Source of the DNA: Dastarcus helophoroides
Taxonomy: Eukaryota; Arthropoda; Insecta; Coleoptera; Bothrideridae
DNA length: 64,000 nt
Assembly: GCA_028583605.1 (NCBI GenBank)
Contig: CM053334.1
Location: forward strand, 21,104,618-21,168,617
Direction: 5' to 3'
A program made the position numbers and the translations under genes. This document shows positions 56,380-64,000 of this stretch, one piece after another. Under the pieces are notes generated by a model. It searched no databases and was not told the DNA's origin. It was given only the letters and a program-made list of their open reading frames with translations. Every line of letters starts with the position of its first letter. Position 1 is the first letter of the stretch.

Positions 56380-57710
56380 ACATTGAAACACTTTTGAACT
56401 CTGTGTTCATAACCTAATTACGACTAGATGTTGAAGTGTTTTGTTGTTTTGGGAAAATTACTCATTTTTCATTTCGTAGAAATAAATAAATGAGGCAGAT
56501 TGGTAAGTTGAAAAGCGCTAATCTTTCAATTCAATTTAACCAATTTATTGGTTTTGCCATTTTATTTACGAAAGGGAATTCTTTTCGAAATGTTTGTTGA
56601 TGCGTACTAATTAGGGTTGCGTTGTGTTCAAAAACTAAAAGTTGAATGGAAAATATTATTTGATAATCAGTGCTATGTTGTAAAATATGGAAAACAAAGC
56701 AAACATTTTTACAGTAGCGCTCGTTTGCAGCATCACCATTAAATATTATACCAATTGATCTATTGATAAGTAATGTGTGTACGTGTGTACCAATGATAAT
56801 ACGTACTTATTTTACTTTAAAACGTAACAATTAATTTGTAAAACTCTAGACTCTAGAAGCTGTAACTCGATTTTTTCTTCATAAACTATTTATAAAAAGC
56901 TGCATTTCTTTTTTTGTGTTTTTCGAAATTAAGAACATTTTTTCAAGAATTTGTGTTAAAGAGTTAAGTCGAATTTTACAATATTAACTTACTCAAGTGT
57001 AACAAATTGTTTTATTTGCTAAGAGCATGCAACCTGAATATTGGTTCAAAGCATGCAACCTGAATATTGGTTCATTACTTAACAGTTACATATTTTAGTG
57101 GAAATTTTAACTTTGTTTTAAAAATGTTGACCTTTTATTTTTGAAATTTTGACTTTTTCGAATACTTAAAAAAATTCTGTTTTCCCAAACTGCGATTTCT
57201 CTCCTATAATTTCCAATGTAGACCTTATTACATTTTTCTAAAATTATTACATTATATACTCGAAATTGTTTTTAAAAATTGCGAATTTTCGACTTCAGTA
57301 GACGTTTTTTAATCAAAAAATTCGAGATTACATTAAATTTTCTTATAAACTACAAGTGCTTGGTTAGGAATTTCGTCTTTAAGCTTCAAATTTCAACAAT
57401 TTCCGATCATTTTGATTTCCTCCAGAAGTCTAAGTACAAAATTTCAACGTTTGCCCAAAATTTCGACTTTTCGCTAACGGGTAAATCTACTCTGCTCCAA
57501 GTTCACGCCAAGTACTCTGCTCGAATAAGTTTGATATTGTTGGAATGGTGATGTTAATTCCAAATCTTCTATACTGATATATGTACTGTCAAATTTAATT
57601 ATCCCATTCCTGATAGAATTTGAGTAGTGATTTATTTTTCTTTTTAGGCACAGTTGTCCAGATCTAAAACAGTTAGCGAGTGCAGTATTATTTAATGTTA
57701 TAGTAGAAAT
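56380..57710. other. Intergenic, upstream of LRR copy 2; no gene
   Basis: AT-rich sequence. A 30-bp block with gcatgcaacctgaatattgg is duplicated at about 57027 and 57051. T-rich aaatttcgac motifs occur at 57110-57470. A possible 3' splice site (ttctttttag, 57638-57647) could end a 5'-UTR intron of the LRR gene. Confidence 0.45.
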
Positions 57711-59571
57711 ATGTCTTACATTGAAGAAATTGATAAAATAATCGAGGAATATGATGACTGCGGCAACACTCACTGGTATTTTAATTTTAATGAGCTGAAT
57801 TTGAAGGGTGTGCCATATCTGAGTGAACTCCTAAAGGACGTCGAAATTAGAAGTTTAGTTCTCATCGGTCTCGATGTGGAAAGCGTTAAACATATAACTG
57901 AGGCTTTAGACCGCAATATCTTACTTGAGGACTTGCGAATTGACGAAAGCGACATTGGCGATGAAGGCGCCCGCTATGTAGCCGACCTTCTCAAAAACTC
58001 AGAAATCGCCAAGATTTCCTTAACGCAGGATAACATCGGAGATGATGGCGCTAAATATTTGGCCGAACAGCTTAAAGAGAGCAACGTTTTCGAGATAATT
58101 CTGGGAGATAATAAAATAGGAGACGAGGGGTTGAGGGCTTTGGCAGATCTGTGGGGCGATGGACAAGTTAAGAAGCTTCATTTGTTTCGTAACAAAATCA
58201 CCACCAGATCTTCGGAAACGATAAGCGAACTGTTCGAGGCTAGCGAACAAACGATTATATTTGGTTGCATGTTCACGATCCGGCAGATGAATCAAAACAA
58301 ATAGATGTCTGGCAAGACAAACAGAAGTATCCTACTATAACTATCAGAAATCAGTCTTTTAGCGACGGTATAGCCGAATTTGTTAATAAGACGTTTGGTG
58401 AAATTATTCTAAACTTTGACTACGTTGAATGCTTGCGGGATGACGAGGTCGGACATTTGAAAAAAGCCATCCAAGGCGTCACTATAAGAGAACTTCGAAT
58501 TAATTTCTTCGACAGCAGCGCTAACTTATTTAAACACATTCCAGAAATATTTCGGTAATCATCACGTGCACAAGATAGGTTTTTTAAATTTACCCGACGT
58601 TTCATATTTTATGGGTTTTTTAAAGAGTAACGTTTCGCATTTTCAAATAAATCACGTCGATAAAATGGATAAGTTGGTTGATATTCTGAAATCTAGTAAT
58701 ATTAGGTATTTGTCCATTTTGGACAGCAGCAGCTTATCTGCCAATTACTGCATTAAAACCTTAGCGTGTGCGATCAAACACACTAAGATAGTGAACTTGG
58801 ATTTAGGACAAAGTTATGTAAGAATGACGAATCTCTGCTTTCTTGCAGATGAGTTAAAAAATACCCAAGTTACTCGTCTAAAGTTGCACGCCACTTTTGA
58901 TGAGGAAACTGCGAATTACTTTGCTGGTGTTATCGAAGAGTCGCAGCTTGTATCCGTTGAGTTTACTGGAAATAATCACCCAGATGCACCAACTGAGCGG
59001 TATTTGGCGGCTGTGTCCAACAACAAGAAAACGGCGGGCGAGATATGTTCGGCATTCGACAATTTGGTTACCCTCGATCTTAAAAACAATAAATTAGAAT
59101 TCATGCTGCCGAAAGATTCAGGGTCCGTTGGATCAGTACGTAAATTTTATTGAGATATTACATGAGAATCCAAACGTTAGAGCTCACATTATCTACGATC
59201 GACTGGAAATAGCGACAAAAATAGATGCTTTTGTGGACAACTTACAGGATCATTTCAACTCGTTCATCAATAGCAATATACAAGGTCTAGTTGAGAAGTA
59301 CGAGAATTCTAACTTTGTCGAGTTTGTGAAGAAGTTTGATTCGGCTAATTTGGGGTACATTGTGCAAAATTTATTACTACACAGGCACCTGTACTTTCTA
59401 GATGAAAAAGCGGAAATACTGCACCCGTTTATTTACAAAATGCTACAGAAGTACGAACTACCCCTATTTAATGAAAATATGGAACCTAATAAGAAGTCTG
59501 ACATTATAAAATATTATGAGGGGCACCCCGAAATTCAGGGTGTTCAGGAGTTACTAGAAATGTTAAAATAG
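57711..59571 (+). CDS. Ribonuclease-inhibitor-like LRR protein, copy 2 (three frame breaks)
   Basis: ATG at 57711 (MSYIEEIDKII). The sequence parallels the 13-kb gene along its whole length: GVPYLSELLKDVEI, then four RI-type LRRs (IGDEGARYVADLLKNSEIAKISLTQDNIGDDG..), the central domain, and a C-terminus ending MEPNKKSDIIKYYEGHPEIQG. Frames change at 58249-58251 (AAA), 58550-58552 (TTT) and 59121-59123 (GGG); each equals a one-base change in a mononucleotide run relative to the paralogs. Without them the length is about 618 residues. Either a recent pseudogene or an assembly artefact. AATAAA follows at 59590 and 59671. Confidence 0.75.
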
Positions 59572-59699
59572 AAACTTGTTACCTAAATGAAATAAAAATC
59601 CGCTGCTTTAAAAGTTACCTATACATTTATAGATATTATATGTTTTAAAAGTTATATTTTTTATAGTGAAATAAATGTTTATTCTTTCAGAAACTAAAT

Positions 59700-60289
59700 T
59701 TTATTTTTTACAAAATTCCATTAATGTAATGTTCTGAAAGGGGCGCCCTAGACGTGCAGCTCGGCGCACGCATGCACTGAAGTATTAAAAACTCTCCGAG
59801 ATTAATTATATCTATCCTATTGACAAGGAAAGTCCCCGAGGTGTACCCCACCGATTTTTTTTCATTTTTTAATATGTTATAGTACCTAAAAAAATCACTC
59901 TAGGGGTAAATCACCCTTTCCAATGGTTTTTTTTTGTAAAACTTCGGGACAGGTCAATTTTATTTTTTAATTTTCTTAATGACATTGCCAAATTCCATAA
60001 AATTGAATGATTTAAAAGTTGGTATAAAAGAAAAAAATTAAACCCACCCCTATACAAATCAGGGGTTGCAACCCTTTGGCATAACTGATACGTTTTTAGA
60101 AGCACATTTTTATGGGAAATGACATAACAATGGTTTTAGCGAAAAATTCCAATTTATTCTTGAGATATTAAAGAAAATCTGTTTTTGGGGGTTATCTTTA
60201 GGGTGGGGAGTCACCACCTAAATCACAAATTTAGCATCTAAAAAAATTGTTGATTCATTATTTTGATGAAATATCAACAATGTTGATAT
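59700..60289. other. Spacer between LRR copies; possible transposon fragment
   Basis: Starts with sequence duplicated after copy 3 (cgcacgcatgcactgaa here, cgcacacatgcaccaga near 61046), so the tandem duplication includes 3' flanking DNA. From about 59820 to 60285 it is unrelated to the other copies and has C- and G-run blocks (gtgtaccccaccg, ggtggggagtcacc) resembling a degraded repeat. It replaces the 5' two thirds of LRR copy 3. Confidence 0.45.
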
Positions 60290-60881
60290 TATAATTGATG
60301 ATACTGAACGATATCTGCGGAGTTTGTCCGACAACAAGAAAAAAGCCAACGCAATATGTGCAGCATTCGACAATTTGATAACTCTCGATCTTAAAAATAA
60401 TAAATTGGAATTCATGCTGCCGAAAGATTCGGGTGCGTTGGATCAGTATGCGAGTTTTATCGAAGCATTACATAAGACTCCAAATGTTAGAGCCCACATT
60501 ATATACGATCGACTGGAAATAGCGGAAAAAATAGACGCTTTTGTGGACAACCTACAGGATCACTTCAACTCGTTCGTCAACAACAACATAGAAGATCTAG
60601 TTGAAAAATACGAGAACTTTAACTTTGTAGAGTTTGTGAAAAAATTCGATACGGCCAATTTGGGTCACGTTGTGCAGAATTTATTACTGCACAGGCATCT
60701 GTACTTCATAGATGAAAAAGCGGAGATACTGCACCCGTTTATTTACAAAATGCTCCATAAGTACGAACTACCCCTATTTAGTGAAAAGTTGGAACCTAAT
60801 AAGAAGACTGACATTATAAAGTATTATGAGGAGCGCCCAGAAATTCGGGGTGTTCAGGATTTATTAGAAATATTGCGATAG
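60290..60881 (+). pseudogene. Ribonuclease-inhibitor-like LRR protein, copy 3, 5'-truncated
   Basis: Homology to copy 2 starts abruptly (ggtatttggcggctgtg region) and continues in one open frame to the stop at 60881: AICAAFDNLITLDLKNNKLEFMLPKDSGALDQY to LEPNKKTDIIKYYEERPEIRGVQDLLEIL. There is no usable ATG before residue 35 of the frame. The LRR domain is missing; only the last repeat and the helical C-terminal domain remain. The frame is intact, so it could be an exon of a longer gene, but no acceptor was identified. AATAAA at about 60947. Confidence 0.7.
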
Positions 60882-63800
60882 TAACTTGGTATCTAAATTA
60901 AAGAACGTTCTCGTTGCTTTAAACATTTTCTGCATTTTTTATATTGGAATAAATATTGATTTTTTATGAAACTGCTTAACTTTATTTTTTTACTTAACTC
61001 CCTTAAAGTAATATCTCTCAGGGAAGCACCCTCGAAGTGCGCCGCACACATGCACCAGAGCATCAGAAGCGCCAATAGGTGTCTCTAGGTTTTAATGATA
61101 TAGCCCCACCGAGAGGAATTTAGGCAAGAAGACAGTGATGAGACTGAGCGACAAGAATCTATGCAAAGAGATAATTAAACATTTATACTAGAGAAATTGT
61201 TAAAGGGTGGAAATTTACAAAATAAAGTAAAATTTGGAAAAAGTGGAAAATATGAAATTCGATTTATTGGTTATTTTTAAATAATAGGTCGAAATCTTAT
61301 AAAAAAATCGAAATGCTCAAGTCGATCTTTTTAATAAAAACCGTTAAGTCAAATTTTTCATAAAAGTCCAATTATAAGAAAGTCAAAATGTTCAGAAAGT
61401 CAAAATTTTGAAAAAAAATACCAAAAATTTGAAAACATTCGAATTAAAATAAAATCGAACATTTGAAGAAGATACTAGTTTCAGAGGTCGAAAATTTCGA
61501 AGAGTTGTAACACTTTAAAACCAATTGAATTTAAACACACTCAGATTTGTAAAAAAGTTGAAATTTCAAATCAAAATTAAAAAAAGCATGCATTCTCAAT
61601 AGCAAGATGGGACTCTAAAAAAAAGGTCAACATTTTCAAACCCAAGGTCAAAAGTTTGAAAAAAAACAAAATCTGAGATAAAGTCAACATATTCCGAAAT
61701 AATTTGAAATTTTGGAAGTACAATTTTAGAAAAATGTGAAAATTCTAAAAAAGAAAATCTTTATTGAGGAATTTTAATTGATATATTCTGTATAATATAT
61801 TCAGTCACCGGCACGCCAACGGTAAAACGTGTAATAGACATACGAAGGTCAAGCGTGATTTTTGTCATGAATTCGGAACCACAAAATCGACGAGATGTAT
61901 GTCTAGCCGTACATAATCGTCAAGTTGTAGAGATGTTGCAAAATGTGTTCTGTTAAACAAAGGTTAGTAAAAATTCGACACAAATAATCTAGATAATGAA
62001 CACAAATTAAGCATTAAAACAAAACTAAAAAGTTTTATTTTAGGTGTGATATCAAGTAAATGATCGATTTACAGTAACAAAACTTCAGAGATTGGGAATA
62101 AAATAATAAAAACGAAATGTTAGTGCTAGCTCACTTAGTATGAAACAAGTTTATGTTTAAGAGACAACTCGGCCTATAATTTATGAACGTGCATAATTAG
62201 AAAGTCTCGTGTAAGTAAAATACATTTTATGTAATAGTAATCTAGTGTTCCACTTGACGTGGGATAACATGGGCATCTTCGGTATTTGTGGCGATAGAAA
62301 ATCGATGAAATAAGCAAAGTAGTATGGAATTTTATCTACATCAACGTGCGATCGAGAAAATAATTGAATATAGAATTTTATTAGGAAAAAAGTGAAAAAC
62401 GTCGTTTTCTGAAATGTGCTATGTATAATCCTATTGAAAAAACCTTGAACCATCCCAGATTGATTTCTCACAAGCTTTACAGCGGCGTAGTTAACTAAGT
62501 TGCGTATTGAATAATTTAAAAGACAATCATGGCAATTTTTTTTTATTGTGAACGTCATATTGAATTTTTGAATTCAGCAAATGATAAATCTGTTCTGCCA
62601 AATATCATGTATCTAATGTGCAACATGAGCGTCATCACAACGATCGTTCACTCCACTGTAAAACAAATTAAACATTCAAGTGTTTTTCAGTGTTAGCAGT
62701 GTTTGAACAATCATAAAAGAATTATCAACAAAAAAATTTCTTAAAATTTTTAGATATCTCAAAAATTTAAACAGTACTCTCAAAATTTCAATCACCTTCG
62801 GGGCCAAATTCGATATTTCCAGACAATCTAAGACAGAGTGTATTTAAAAAACTGAGATTTTCTCCAGAAATTCCCTAATTTCGATTTTTATCTTCCTAAG
62901 ATTTTTACTTTAGACACGAACTTTGACAAAAGATCAAAATTTGGATTCCCTTCGAGAATCAATGTGTATTTCTAAAAAAAATAAGAAAATATTAATTTTA
63001 GAAGTTGGGACTTTTTCTGTTAGCAATATTGCAAATTATTTTTAAACAAAATAGGCATTCTTGAACGTTGCCGACAGAAGCTAATACTTTAAACTTGGAG
63101 ATAACAGTGGCTACGTAATGTTGCACTTCGAACCCCACTAGTGAACAAGTCAGAATATTGGAAATATTTAAAATAAAATTCTGTCAAACTGTCTTACTTT
63201 TTGTATTTGTGGTTAGTGGATGCCTGTATTGTGTGGAAAAGACTCTAATATTTATTTTTAATGAAATCACAATCTTTTTATTTATTGCACATAATGATCA
63301 ACATCTTATTACTACTACCATCTGTCATTTTTGGAGTAGTAGAGTACCACATTTTATATTTTATTTTTAATATCAACAAATAAATAAAATGGAAAATTCT
63401 CTCACGATTGAGAACTTCGCCTGCGACGTCGTTGATTTATTTCCAATTCACCACCAATATTATCTAAATTCTAATTCAAATAATTAAATTGTCATTCATA
63501 CTTCAACTAAAATGCGATAAAATATGAAGCGTTCCTTTAATCGCATATGCTCGAAAAGCGTCAATGTCTCTGAATTTCTATGATATCGATCGGCGATATA
63601 ATGCTTCTATGACGACGCTCTTAGCAATCGGGGGGTGCGTTTTCTCCATGCGATGATCTTTTAATCCTAGAACCTGCCCATTGTGTGCCAGTGATCCACC
63701 CTAATCGAATACATAGGGTGATCCATTCATATAATAGTAATACTTTCATGACCATTGTTTTGTATGAGAAAAAAGTCAACCAATGAATTCTATGTCATTT

Positions 63801-64000
63801 TTTCAAAACAATAATATTTCGAGTCGTGCTTCTTTTAGATTCAGGAAATCAAAAAACAGCGATTTGTGATAATATTCTGGACACATTCACGAAAGCTAAG
63901 AGAAAGAAAGTATTGCTTTAAGGAGAGAAAAGCTCGACACATTCAAAGAAGAATTACTTCAAATATCGACCCAAGATTTAACCAGTTTAACCTTCGACGT
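60882..64000. other. Intergenic to window end, no gene recognised
   Basis: Degenerate A-rich sequence with gaaattt motifs at 61200-61780. A 125-codon minus-strand ORF (62558-62181) has no domain and was not called. Near the right edge, 63840-63940 has a splice-acceptor-like ttcttttag followed by a short open frame (SGNQKTAICDNILDTFTKAKRKK), which might belong to a gene beyond the window. Confidence 0.45.

Noticed and set aside
57279..57551. 90-codon plus-strand ORF before LRR copy 2
   Set aside because: Overlaps degenerate aaatttcgac repeats and does not join the LRR frame by any visible splice site.
62181..62558. 125-codon minus-strand ORF
   Set aside because: No domain, no polyadenylation signal or splice context that supports it; Phe-rich AT composition.

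Overview
The window is AT-rich nuclear DNA of an arthropod, most likely an insect. The evidence is spliced genes with GT-AG introns, C2H2 zinc-finger and leucine-rich-repeat (LRR) genes, and a heavy load of hAT, Tc1/mariner, LINE and Ty3/gypsy elements. I cannot name the species or order. No prokaryotic features, CRISPR arrays, rRNA or tRNA genes were seen.

Layout. 1-8062 (minus): one long gene-like stretch with an acidic exon, C2-type zinc fingers, two successive tyrosine-recombinase-like domains and a very repetitive tail that runs off the left edge. 8063-13300: regulatory and intergenic DNA filled with nested inverted-repeat elements. 13349-15181 (plus): an intact ribonuclease-inhibitor-like LRR gene. 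17285-22919 (plus): a two-exon gene with ten C2H2 fingers whose 4.4-kb intron holds a 3.7-kb hAT element. 23004-34540: a nest of transposons, made of a minus-strand LINE broken by a complete mariner-type element and by a truncated gypsy element, which itself contains a solo LTR. 36120-37121 (plus): a small secreted LRR protein. 37930-38600: the 3' end of a second LINE. 39281-42758: hAT-type element with satellite DNA. 43726-44330 (plus): an actin maturation protease homolog, convergent with a small minus-strand ORF. 45298-50989 (minus): a seven-exon zinc-finger gene. 51413-55587: second copy of the satellite-filled hAT composite. 57711-59571 and 60290-60881 (plus): two more copies of the 13-kb LRR gene, one frame-broken and one 5'-truncated. 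61080-64000: no gene recognised.

Three points stand out. Two tiny palindromic insertions (25 and 28 bp) share 12-bp arms and each has a perfect 8-bp target duplication, so they look like a mobile element reduced to its two ends. Two copies of a composite hAT-in-hAT element carry a satellite with higher-order repeat structure. A probably domesticated recombinase-like gene has a duplicated core and a coding minisatellite tail. Most reading-frame breaks in otherwise coherent genes fall at mononucleotide runs, so base-level assembly errors should be excluded before calling these loci pseudogenes.
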